NCBI GenBank assembly: GCA_029204225.1
Contig: CM055092.1
Location: 29,250,359 to 29,314,358 of the forward strand
Length of the DNA stretch: 64,000 nt
Direction of reading: 5' to 3'
DNA from: Diphasiastrum complanatum
Lineage: Eukaryota > Streptophyta > Lycopodiopsida > Lycopodiales > Lycopodiaceae
Shown: piece after piece, positions 24,864 to 34,504 of the stretch
Layout: each line of letters starts with the position of its first letter
Numbering within the stretch: position 1 is the first letter of the stretch
Position numbers and translations under genes: made by a program
Notes under the pieces: generated by a model
What the model saw: the letters and a program-made list of their open reading frames with translations, nothing else
Database searches by the model: none
Told to the model about the DNA's origin: nothing

Positions 24864-25695
24864 TGTGCAAAAAGTACAAAAGGGACCAAGAGTGGATCCT
24901 AATCTGATCCTCAAGAGGGATTGGTTGTCAGATTACTTGATCTATCAATCTACTTTAGATTAAGATCAATCTAGATCAATTCTAGACACAAAATTCTAAC
25001 AAGAACAATCATTAATTGAAGGTAAGTGTACTTTATGGTTTCACACGTGTGAAACATTGTCTGCGTACGAACTCCAACCTGAAAATCAAGTACACATTGA
25101 TAGAACCTCAAAACAATCAAAACAAATGTAGACAAATGGAGAAAATCACTCAAAATTGCTTCCAAAACCAAGATTGGTGTCTCACAATGATTACGGCCAA
25201 ATGTGGCTCTATATATACAATAAGTGAGATCTCGTGGTACCGATCATCCCTCTGATCCCACATGTGTGAAGGTGCTTTGTCATATGATGATTCATCATGC
25301 AAAACTGACACTTGGACAAAACCTTCTATTTTGAGTACTTTTGGTCCATTTTTCTTCTATATGGAGATCTTCTTGAAAAGCTTCTAGAATTCCAAATCTG
25401 CCTACTTCAGCTTGTTCCACATGTGTGAGCTGTCCTCTACACATGGGATGTGACACCTAACTAAAGGATGTGGCTCATGCAATCAATAGACTGATGCCAT
25501 GTGTCATATGTATAGAAAACTAGTTTTTGGCCATTTTAGCCACTAGAACTTGAATTAAATCATATGTACAGCATATATGATTATGGTACATGACAAGTAC
25601 ACTAGTTTCACACGTAGGAACAAGCTCCACACACGTGTGTTTATCTATGTACAAGATTTTTGACCTCTACCAAGCTTATTTTTGCATTTTTCACA
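24864..25695 (-). repeat. LARD-like element, 3' LTR
   Basis: 832 bp; plus-strand ends TGTGCAAAAAG and TTTTTCACA. It contains the perfect palindrome GTTTCACACGTGTGAAAC (25038-25055). Confidence 0.92.
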
Positions 25696-27283
25696 CTCCT
25701 CAAAAATCTAGCCTGGTAAATCTAGCTTGATGGAAAACATGATGATCTTGAACTTGACTCCATGGGCTGAATTGGTCTTTGCTAGTTCAAAAGGTGTGAA
25801 GGTCAGCCAATGAGCTTGATGTTGATCTGAAATCACCATATCCATGATAGTGTGACATCTTTGATGAGCTTGAGAGCTTTGCACCATCCTAGCACCTCCA
25901 AAATTGATTCCTTCCAATTTTCATGTAGATGCTTGACCTTGAGGCTTGCTCCTTCACATGAGATATGCTCCTGATGGATTTTGTTTCAAACACATGAAAA
26001 TCAAACTTAATCACTTATTTTGGACTCACTCTTGACCCAAATAATCTCACACTTGAGATTTAGAATGAATTTGATCTGATTTGACAACAAACTATACCAC
26101 CAATTTTTCACAAAGCTTAAAAAATTAGACAACTAGAGATTCACAAAAGATCTCAACCATGCATGAATACTCAAATATGGACGACTCCTCATTCTAGACA
26201 TCCAATGGGATCTCAAATTGACCCTCACACTCTCACGAAGAAAGTTAAATAGAACTAATTTGAGTTTCATACATACTATGTCAATTTTTGCTCAATAAAT
26301 TGATTCAATTACCCCTATTGGATTCCACCAATTACTCTACCTCTTAAGACTTGGAATGAAATTCAAAATCAAAAGTTGTGATTTTTCTCACTAAGATATT
26401 TTGCTTCAAAGATCTAATGCCACTTAGAAAGATTTGATCACCTAGGAGAAGACAAACTCTCCACCAATAACAACACAAAATGAGCTTCTAGATCTTGCCC
26501 TCTACAAAGGAAGGAACTCTTAGAAAATTGGATCTGTCTCTACACATTTGCCATAGACACCTTAATGACTCTTTTCAAACCTTACAATCACTCAAAAAAA
26601 TTGAGTAGGGTTGAACAATGTGACTTGGATCTCAATCTCTTTTCTAGAACTCTCAATTCAAGCCAATCTATGTCAAATTCTACAAAAGATTTGCATACAT
26701 GCTCTATATGCACTAGAAACTCTCAAAGGTTTCACTTGGAGGACAGATCCAAGGATGTTTTCTAGCAAATTGATGCTTCTAAACTTGACCCTATCACTCT
26801 TGAACAAATCTAGAGTGATGGTACAATGGACTTTATCCTCTAACCTTGCATATCACTCCTTAATCTATTAATTTTGGCAAAATCTCTCTCAACTTCAACA
26901 TGCACTCAAAAAATCAGAGAAAATCATTTAATGCTCCTAATTCAAGCTTCAATTTAAATTTTTTGGCTGATCTAATCCGAGAACTAATCAAGGAATTAGA
27001 TTCTCTATAGAAAATGCTTGATTTTGCACTAAAAATCTCTCAAATTGGGTGTGTGAGTCAAATTGTACAAATTTTTGAATTTTCTCAGCAAAACCTGGAG
27101 CTATACGGCCTCACACGTGTGAAAAGGGTTCCTACAGCCCACAACAAGATCTGGACCAAAAATTTTGAGGATAGCTATCAAATCCAACTCGCTACACAAA
27201 ATTTGACTAGTTTCCAAAAAACTGCCAATTTTGGCTTTGATTTGGATTAACCCTATCAATTTCAACAAAAACTCTTGTGCTTG
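25696..27283 (-). other. LARD-like element, internal non-coding region
   Basis: No ORF above about 86 residues and no gag or pol motif in any frame. It is rich in CTCAA and AAATTTG words. A CTCACACGTGTGAAAAG motif lies at about 27109-27125. Confidence 0.8.
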
Positions 27284-27295
27284 GCTCTGATACCA
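27284..27295 (-). promoter_or_regulatory. primer binding site of the LARD-like element
   Basis: The minus strand reads TGGTATCAGAGC, continuing CAAGC, complementary to the 3' end of plant initiator tRNA-Met and directly abutting the 5' LTR. It primes minus-strand cDNA synthesis. Confidence 0.9.
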
Positions 27296-28128
27296 TGTGG
27301 AAAAAGTACAAAAAGGACCAAGAGTGGATCCCAATCTGATCCTCAAGAGGGATTGGTTGTCAGATTACTTGATCTATCAATCTACTTTAGATTAAGATCA
27401 ATCTAGATCAATTCTAGACACAAAATTCTAACAAGAACAATCATTAATTGAAGGTAAGTGTACTTTATGGTTTCACACGTGTGAAACACTGTCTAAGTAC
27501 GGACTCCAACCTAAAAATCAAGTACACATTGATAGAACCTCAAAACAATCAAAACAAATGTAGACAAATGGAGAGAATCACTCAAAATTGCTTCCAAAAC
27601 CAAGATTGGTGTCTCACAATGATTATGGCCAAATGTGGCTCTATATATACAATAAGTGGGAGCTCGTGGTACTGATCGTCCCTTTGATCCCACATGTGTG
27701 AAGGTGCTTTGTCATATGATGATTCATCATGCAAAACTGACACTTGGACAAAACCTTCTATTTTGAGCACTTTTGGTCCATTTTCCTTCTATATGACGAT
27801 CTTCTTGGAAATCTTCTAGAAGTCAAAATTTGCCTACTTCAACTTATTCCACACGTGTGAGATGTCCTCTACACATGGGATATGACACCTAACCAAAGGA
27901 TGTGGCTCGTGCAATCAATAGATTGATGCCATGTGTCATATGTTTAGAAAACTAGTTTTTGGCCATTTTAGCCACTAGAACTTGAATTAAATCATATGTA
28001 CAACATATATGATTATGGTACATGACAAGTACACTAGTTTCACACGTAGGAACAGGCTCCACACACGTGTGTTTATCTATATACAAGATTTTTTACCTCT
28101 ACCAAGCTTATTTTTGCATTTTTTCACA
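27296..28128 (-). repeat. LARD-like element, 5' LTR
   Basis: 833 bp, highly similar to the 3' LTR, with the same GTTTCACACGTGTGAAAC palindrome at 27470-27487. The promoter should lie here. Close similarity of the two LTRs implies a fairly recent insertion. Confidence 0.92.
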
Positions 28129-29097
28129 CATTCTCAGAACCTTTGGATTACACAAACCGGCTTCATCCACTCTTAGTGATATAATATGTACAGACCAGTG
28201 ATGACTGCAATCAACCAAATAGTCAATGATATGCAAATGAAAAAAATACAAATAAAGCATATAAGAAAACAATACATACAACTCAAATTAAATAATACAT
28301 ACTTTTGACAGTATGGTACAACAAAAATTTCGGAGTCGCATGGCATATATCGTAAACATGATGCAGCTGAGTGCTCGTCCTTAAGCAGGTGACAAAAAAA
28401 TTGAGTAAGCACAAAAACACCAGGAACACTGTTGCTTTTGTACAACTGAACCCAATAATTGAGTCCAGCTTCGACAATTGGGTCTGTGAGGTCCGAAGAC
28501 TTATTCAATAACTCCTTACAGATAACAAGATTAAAATAATTCATATAGGAGGCCGAATATATATTGAATACAAAGTGACCACCTAATTTATCTATTTTTT
28601 TAGCTATGTACTCATCAAAAATTATATATCGCTCAGAATAAAAAAATGTCAGCATGGGATCGACCGGATATTGAACAACTTAATTTCTATATACAGTTCC
28701 TATTGACTGAGATGGGCTTTCAGGAAAAAGAGCAATTGATTTTGTTATATATCTATTCAGAGCCTTTGTGGTGTGTCTCGGCACATCCAAAGATTGGTCA
28801 CTATCAGAAGAGTAATCTAGTAAAAAATTTAAACCAGGAGTGACAGGAAGACCCTCTTGACCTTTCAGTGTATCAAGAATCAATTGGGTCTGGCCTATCA
28901 TATGTTCGGTCTCATCTGATAGTACTAATCTTCTTTTAGGCGGAGGTGGAGGAGAGGGGGATTCTTCAGGTTCCACCCTAGACGGCCCAGCTTGATCATC
29001 AGTTGGCTGGTCTTCAACTGGCTTGATTTGGCTTTTTTTAGCCCTGGCTCCTGACCTCACTGGCCTTGACTGCTTTCTTTTCCCTTGTTAAGGCGGT

Positions 29098-29530
29098 CTA
29101 AGCTGGTCGGGGAGGTGGAGGTGCCTTGAATACCTGCTCGTACTGATTCCTCAGCCTAAACACAAGCTCCATATCCTTGGGCATGATAGTCACCCGCTTT
29201 GCGTGTACAACAACAAGCACAGTATCCTTAAAAAAACGTAATATGATAATCTTCGTAGGCTGTATGCAATGCTTCAATTACAGTCACGCACCATCTGACA
29301 TCCACGGACAAAGACCTTGTCACATCCCTCACTATTCGGTTGAAGTTGGATTTCGGTATCAGAAGGTTGATGGACTTCTGTAACCTCCTAATATCTCTGA
29401 GCCATGGGCAGGGTATTCTGCCAGGCCCCCTAGCACGAGGTCGAGAAGCTGCAGGATGCAAGGATGATGTGGCTTGACTAGCTGGCGGGACAGTAGACTT
29501 TGGACGCGCGGTGTGTTTGGTCCTTGCCAT
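29098..29530 (-). pseudogene. divergent histone H3-like gene inside the protease transposon
   Basis: ATG at 29530 (GCAATGGCA context) opens MARTKHTARPKST, close to the H3 tail MARTKQTARKST. The tail then becomes a Ser/Pro/Arg-rich region. A full histone fold follows: LRDIRRLQKS, LLIPKSNF, RIVRDV, VIEALHTAYEDY and, after one extra base in a seven-A run (29230-29236), DTVLVVVHAKRVTIMPKDMEL. From LRDIRR to the last helix I count about 40 identities in 84 gapless positions against canonical H3 from memory. There is no loop-1 insertion as in most CENH3, although Trp in VRWC and LLIP are CENH3-like. The one-base frameshift should abolish the last third. TAG at 29100-29098. The protease Pro-rich frame begins about 15-20 codons later. 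Confidence 0.85.
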
Positions 29531-29764
29531 TGCTTCCAATATCGCAGGCACCCGACTAGGTCGTAGATGAGTTGATCGAATGAAGATCATCGCGCGGCTC
29601 CGATATCAGGCCACTAGATTCCAATATCGCAGCGATGCGAGAAGCAAGCAGAACTCTCAAAAAAACTGTGGACGGTCGCGCGGCTTCGATATCGTGTTTC
29701 CGTGAGAGAGAGCAAGAAACGATTCAGGAATCGGGTAGCCAAATGGTTTTCATTCGCAGTGGTT

Positions 29765-29774
29765 GCTTATATAG
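29765..29774 (-). promoter_or_regulatory. TATA box of the H3-like gene
   Basis: The minus strand reads CTATATAAGC, about 235 bp before the ATG, followed by a CT-rich leader (GCTCTCTCTCACGG). Position and sequence suit a plant core promoter. The leader has two ATGs upstream of 29530, one in frame (29590), so the start is a judgement based on the H3 N-terminus. Confidence 0.65.
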
Positions 29775-29808
29775 AGAGAGATTTTTTGTGCATTAAATGT
29801 AAAAGTGC

Positions 29809-29939
29809 CACGTGCCAATTTATGATTGGTGTGTCCTATTAATGATTGCTCGACACGTGCAAATACACGTGTCATATTTTCAACCACACACGTGCCAAAT
29901 CCTGATTCGTGTGTTTTATTAATAATTCTTCCACACGTG
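29809..29939 (-). promoter_or_regulatory. duplicated G-box module upstream of the H3-like gene
   Basis: Five CACGTG cores (29809, 29854, 29866, 29889, 29934) lie within 131 bp. Two blocks of about 52 bp (29809-29860 and 29889-29940) share the order CACGTGCCAA, TGATT, GTGT, ATTAATRATT, CACGTGC with an 80 bp offset. This is a plausible bZIP/bHLH-bound upstream region. Confidence 0.55.
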
Positions 29940-29949
29940 CGGATAATGT

Positions 29950-29996
29950 GGAGCACAATCGAGTGGGAGCACAATATGAAGATCAAACTTTGCCAT
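29950..29996 (-). pseudogene. leftover start of the coiled-coil gene
   Basis: The minus strand from ATG 29996 reads MAKFDLHIVLPLDCAP, matching the left-arm start at 16526, and then changes abruptly to the histone promoter. It marks one edge of the swapped segment; the other edge is near 28970 (GAATCCCCCTCTCC). Confidence 0.8.
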
Positions 29997-29999
29997 TAT

Positions 30000-30858
30000 T
30001 TCAAAATCAAACAAACTAAATCATGTAACGAGAAAAACGATTCACACGAAACCAAAACAAGCTTGTAAATCATTAAACATGCTTACTGATAGCTTAGGCG
30101 GCGTGTGCTTAGTCGACTGTGTGCTTAGGCAGCGTGTTTATTTGGTTTGAGTTGTAATGAGTTTAACCACACCAGTTGGACGGCGGGCAGCACCGGAAAC
30201 TAGAAAAACGACAACAAATCTTGTCGTTTTTACTTTCTCTCTCTAATTATTCTCTCACTAAGTTCGAGTTTCTTATAGGGCCCTTTTTGAGTTGAGGTTT
30301 CCCCTAATGTGTTTGAGAGAAGACCCTTCTTTTTTCTTAAAAAATATAATGTTAAAAAGGGGTGCCACGTGATCCCTGCTCATCCGGGATGAGCCTCCAG
30401 AAATGAACTATTTTCATTTTTTGCTCACATGTGCTTCGTGACGAGCTCCTCCAACTCATCTTGGATGAGAACTAAGAACCATGCTCTGAGGTAAGTTACT
30501 AGACTTGAGGTTGCAGCTCATCCTCCACGCTCACCTTGGAACAACGAGTTTGCTCATGCTCATCCTGATCCATCCCAGATGAGGTCTAGGATGGGTGTGA
30601 CAAAACAACTCATGTGGCCAAGCTTGGAGATGGGGAGGTACAAAACACGTAATGGATTTTTGGTGACTATTCTGTCCATTTCTGAACAGATTAAAAAGCA
30701 GAATAGTCACCTGTTTTTTTAAAAAAAAAATTAGTGCAGATTCTGCCTGCGTCTGCCACGTGGCAGCATCGGATTGGTCTCAAATTCTTTTAGTGCTGAT
30801 GGATCCATGTGGCAGCTAAGGATTGGTTTAAAAAGGGTCCAAAAATCCATTACGTAAT
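30000..30858. other. non-coding DNA shared with the left arm
   Basis: Counterpart of 15536-16525. It includes a perfect 13 bp hairpin GGTGACTATTCTG / CAGAATAGTCACC (30662-30674, 30699-30711), GCCACGTGGCAG, and the palindrome TCCATTACGTAATGGA (30846-30861) next to the foldback element. Confidence 0.6.
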
Positions 30859-31082
30859 GGAAGGGGCCGAACAGAGGCCATTTTGCCTGGTTTGGATTTC
30901 CAAAATTTTGTAGGCTCGGCCCCTCCAGGCCTCGCCTAAAATTTTTTTGGAAATCCGAGCCTCACCTAAAAAAATTCTGGAAATCCAGGCCTCACCTAAA
31001 AAAATTTTGGAAATCCGGTCCTCACCTAAAAAAATTCTGAAAATCCTCACCGGGCAGGATGGCCTCTCCCTGGCACCTTCCA
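30859..31082. mobile_element. foldback element FB2 with a 30 bp minisatellite
   Basis: Inverted ends GAGGCCATTTTGCCTGG (left) and CCGGGCAGGATGGCCTC (right) enclose four tandem 30 bp units of the type (A)GGCCTCACCTAAAAAAATTCTGGAAATCC (30927-30956, 30957-30986, 30987-31016, 31017-31046). FB1 has only one partial unit, so the array expanded here after the duplication. Confidence 0.8.
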
Positions 31083-31182
31083 TAATAGTTATTATTGTGT
31101 TCATTCCATAATAGCTATTATTGTGTTCACGAGATAAACGAGGAGGGCGTAATGCTTTTGGTTATCAAGCGTATGTCTATGA

Positions 31183-31190
31183 ATATAAAA
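31183..31190 (+). promoter_or_regulatory. candidate TATA box of the oxygenase gene
   Basis: ATATAAAA about 80 bp before the ATG, followed by a CT-rich leader. The same sequence, shortened, exists in the left stump. The upstream promoter would then lie inside or beside the foldback element FB2. Confidence 0.5.
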
Positions 31191-31264
31191 ATGAGATAAT
31201 TTCTCCATTTCATCATCAGATCGATCCATCGATCTCTCTCTCTCTCGTCCGCTCTCTCTTGGCC

Positions 31265-31675
31265 ATGGCGCCCGCCGCAGATACAGACCAGATCTTAGAG
31301 CACACAGATGATGCGCCCGGGTGGAGCGTTCAACTGTTGGTGGAGAAAGGAGTGAAAGAGGTCCCATCCAAATACGTTCGCTACAAGTCTTTGCACAGTG
31401 ATCTTCCTGTCATTGATGATTTCAGTGTGGAGCTTCCCGTTATTGATTATGGGAAAATGCATGGAGCGAACGGGGAAGAGGAAACTGCCAATTTCTTCAA
31501 GGCAGTCCACGAGTGGGGTTTCTTGCAGGTTTGTTTTTCTGGCTGGATCTGATTTTGCAGCTCAAGTGTGGTTCTGACGTTCCAACTAGCTCCTCTTGTG
31601 TTTTGCAGCATTTGATTTTGCCTTTAGCTTCTTTCTTCCACATTTAATCCTTATAATATGTTCCTGTAGTAGACA

Positions 31676-31710
<35 letters not shown>

Positions 31711-33204
31711 AAGGATGCTGTAACAGCAGCAGCATTCTCATGACTGTGGGAGACTGCTTTCGGATGTTGCAAATCAGGACTGAATTGACCTGGTTAACTT
31801 GCTACTTTGAATAATTGTTGTTTCCGGATCGTTCCCCTCATGATGAGTGACGGTGTTGATTGTAGATTGTAAATCACGGCTTAACGGAAGGCCTAATCGA
31901 TCGAACGTTAGACGTGGCCCGGAGCTTTTTCCTCCTGCCCGTCAGCGAGAAACAGAAGTACTTCGCTCCTGATCCTGACGTTCCTGTGGAAGGATACGCT
32001 AGAATAAACAACGTGGATGGCTTAATGGACTGGGGAGACACGATCATGATGAATGGCGACGTTCCGGTTCTCAATAAACACAAAACGGACTTCTCAGATT
32101 GGCACCATCTACCTGAGAAGTTCAGGTAATCAGAACTTCTTTGATTTTTTGCCGCTTTCCCAAGCCTTGGCTTTACTAGATCCTGTTATTTGCTTTGCAG
32201 ATTTTTATTTTAAGTCAACCCGATTATATAACTCTACTGCTTTGCCATATCAGGGACACGTTGGTGACATATGCCAGAGAAACACATACTCTGGGCCTTA
32301 AAATGATGAAGCAGCTGGGGGACGCTATCGGTATGGCAGACGTCGAGGAGACTGGTGGACCTCAGGGATTGCAGTTAGCCTTTAACTTCTACCCGCCGTG
32401 TCCGCAGCCGGATCTGGTGTTGGGTATAAGCGCACATACGGATCCGCAAACATTCTCATTCCTCATTCAGGATCAGCCAGGTTTGCACGTTCTAAATAAA
32501 GGACGCTGGGTGCTTGTTCGGCCTATTCACGATGCTCTGATTGTTAATATCGGAGATCAGCTGGAGGTGGATGTCTTTTTTTATCCATATGCTTAGATGT
32601 TTCTTATTCCATTTTATCAAAACCTGCCTCAGTTTTTACAGAAGCATAATTCAAATTGCTGTTGGTTTTAACGATGCAATATGAGGTGCTTTCTCTTCGT
32701 ATTGACTGATCAGGGTGCAGCAGGACCCCACTCTCATCTATCATGTGATGGCTATTATCTATAATCATGATCAATTAGAAACTATCAAGGCTTATCGATT
32801 GGTGGATGAGCGTGGGCCTGGACTGCGCCATCAGTAAACATGAGCAATACGCTCCTCGGACCAAACATATGTTGAAATAGGTACTCTTGTTGTTGCAATG
32901 CATCCTGCAGATACTTTCCAACGGCAAGTACAAAAGTATTATGCATCGTGTCAGGGTCAGCTCCGAGTATAAACGATTTATTGTGGGATCATTTCTAAGA
33001 CCAGCTTTAGATGCTGTCATTGGTCCAGATCCGAGGTTGATTGACGTCGAGCATCCCCCTCTGTACAAAGCAATCAAGTACGCAGATTACATGGGCGACG
33101 GTATCGATGATGGATTTCTAGAGAAGCGAATTGTCAACAAGGGTACACACGCACACTTCCCAGTACTCCTACATGAAATAAATCTCATGCAGAATCAGAA
33201 CTGA
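31265..33204 (+). CDS. 2-oxoglutarate/Fe(II)-dependent dioxygenase, intact, four exons
   Basis: Exons 31265-31528, 31866-32125, 32254-32566 and 32911-33204 join in frame (1131 nt, 376 residues), all with GT-AG borders. An N-terminal DIOX_N region (LPVIDYGKM ... WGFLQ/IVNHGL) precedes the 2OG-FeII domain with NFYPPCPQPDLVLGISAHTD. Iron ligands are H236, D238 and H291 (SIMHRV); R301 should bind 2-oxoglutarate. The usual R-x-S is R-F-I here. Length and layout fit the plant DOXC class (flavonoid, hormone and alkaloid oxygenases), a soluble cytosolic enzyme hydroxylating a small molecule; the substrate cannot be told. Intron 1 holds (TC)n at 31681-31709. A truncated inverted copy lies at 14012-14253. 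The only gene here that looks functional. Confidence 0.9.
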
Positions 33205-34149
33205 ATTAATCTACTTCCCTGCAACAGTGATTATTGTTAAGCTAGCTTACTTCCTACTTCTTACTGAGCTTTGTTACATGTTTAGTGATTTAAAGCATCT
33301 AGTCTACCGTTATAAGTATTCTCATGCATGCAACGCTATTACTGTTGATAAATCTTCGACCCTGACGCTTCATTCCGGGTAACCATTCTAGAAAATAAGA
33401 GTTGTCATGAGTCGTAATTGACAAGTTGTGTTTCCTGCATGTGTACCTCAAATAATTCACACAACCGAGTTCTGATTTTGTGGACGCAGTGAGAATTCAC
33501 GAATGATGCTGCAGCACCAGACATCTGTGGAATGAAAATCGAGTGTTATACAATCAGGTGGATAACACTCGATTTGGTAGCTGTGTGTGGTGAACCGTAC
33601 GAATCTATATATCTGCTGACTGTACGCAGAAGAGAGCTATCTACGAGATGCATTTATGATAGCTGATGGTATGCTTTAGATTTCACTAGTGATAAGTGTG
33701 TTTAAACATTTTGCATGACTAGTTCGTGCATTAAATTCATTCCAAATTATATGGAAGTGTAACGATGCAATAGTAGTTCAACATATGCACAAGATGTCTC
33801 TGGGCAATAAATATCATGCAGATATTAGAATTTTCTTGTAGCTGATATCCATGTATGCAATAAATATCAAATTGAAATGTCACTAAACTAAAGTCATGGT
33901 TTTCAAAGCTAATTATAATGGCCTCAATTGTCCTCTTTTTTCTCATTTGAAGGCTGATGTGTTGTGGGCTTTTGCTAAGATCATCTTGGAAAAGTTGTAA
34001 GAGTAGATGCATGAACGCCAACCAGGGACAACACGCAAGTACTGAAAATTATTGACCCTTTAAAATGGCATAAAAGTCCTCTGTTTATAGTCAACCATCA
34101 ATTCCGCTTTGTAGGGTTAGAATTTGTGGTATGGCTATCTATTGGAAAT
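33205..34149. other. 3' flank of the oxygenase gene
   Basis: AT-rich, with no convincing gene. A 94-residue minus frame (34021-33737) has no motif and no paralogue. Polyadenylation probably lies within the first 300 bp (AATAA-like words around 33780-33870 are further out). Confidence 0.4.
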
Positions 34150-34326
34150 CAAGAGTAACTATGAAGGTGTGTTGTCCATGTATGATGACATAATAGATAG
34201 CTTGTGAGTATTCTGCCAGGTTTTTGAACAGATTAAAATGCAGATTATGCATCTGTTTTTTGCAAAATCTTTGTGGTGTGCTTTCCGCATGCATGTCCAT
34301 ACGGCTGCCAAATGGCATGTTCAGAG
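34150..34326. repeat. segment inverted relative to 13745-13908
   Basis: Contains GAATACTC-type and GCAGATTATGCATCTG words and GTCCATACGGCTGCC. It extends the inverted duplication past the oxygenase gene. Confidence 0.75.
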
Positions 34327-34403
34327 TGGTCCTTTAGAGAGTCAAACTGCTTAGTTTGCTTAGTAATGTACATGTGAAAAAAATCAAGGTACCCCAGCGG
34401 GCG

Positions 34404-34504
34404 GGCACAAGCCATTCTAGCCGGTAAGGATTTCTAGAATTTTTTAGTTTCACGCCTCGCATAAAAAATTCAAGAAATCCTTACCGGGCAGAATGGCTTG
34501 TGCC
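34404..34504. mobile_element. foldback element FB3: 42 bp arms, 17 bp loop
   Basis: GGCACAAGCCATTCT (left) pairs with AGAATGGCTTGTGCC (right); 39 of 42 positions pair, through GGTAAGGATTTC and AATTTTTT. It is related to FB1 and FB2 by the CATTCTGCCCGGTAAGGATT core. Small size and near-perfect stem suit a MITE and could yield small RNA. Confidence 0.8.

Larger units (their letters stand above)
24864..28128 (-). mobile_element. non-autonomous LTR retroelement (LARD-like)
   Basis: Two long direct repeats (24864-25695 and 27296-28128) flank 1600 bp without coding capacity. The ends are TG...CA. The target duplication is CATTT (24859-24863) and CATTC (28129-28133); the left arm has the empty site at about 17878. 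GCTCTGATACCA (27284-27295), next to the right LTR, is the complement of an initiator-tRNA-Met primer site, so the element reads on the minus strand. A purine tract GAGGAG precedes the other LTR. It must have used proteins from another element, perhaps a copia. Confidence 0.92.
23869..28970 (-). pseudogene. ULP1/SENP-like (C48) cysteine protease, right arm, split by two LTR insertions
   Basis: Minus-strand pieces: 28970-28134 (Pro-rich start, then the FDEYIAKKIDKLGGHF and LTQFFCHLLKDEHSAASCLRY region, with an intron at 28312-28205 whose GT and AG are both intact); 24858-24780; and 24083-23869 with QQVDSFSCGWYAIKN, catalytic Cys codon at 23950-23948. Splicing the intron joins C-Q-A/A to T-CAT-CAC-TGG, giving CQNHHW and restoring the catalytic His. 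The last exon is followed by a GTAATT donor. Coding is less damaged than in the left arm, but it is cut at 24863 and 24083 by retroelements. Confidence 0.78.
23869..31508. repeat. right arm of the large inverted duplication
   Basis: Reverse complement of 14012-18196, expanded by a solo LTR and a 3.3 kb LTR element. At its outer end it runs without a break into the intact oxygenase gene, so this arm is probably closer to the ancestral state. Confidence 0.85.

Noticed and set aside
27284-27295. tRNA gene fragment
   Set aside because: The 12-15 base tRNA-Met match is the primer binding site next to an LTR; the same applies at 41359 and 54707. No cloverleaf was seen.
29098-29530. Assigning the histone to CENH3
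   Set aside because: LLIP and a loop Trp are CENH3-like, but the fold aligns without the loop-1 insertion and the tail begins like canonical H3, so only 'H3-like' is supported.
33737-34021. 94-residue minus-strand ORF downstream of the oxygenase
   Set aside because: No motif, no paralogue, AT-rich; open by chance.
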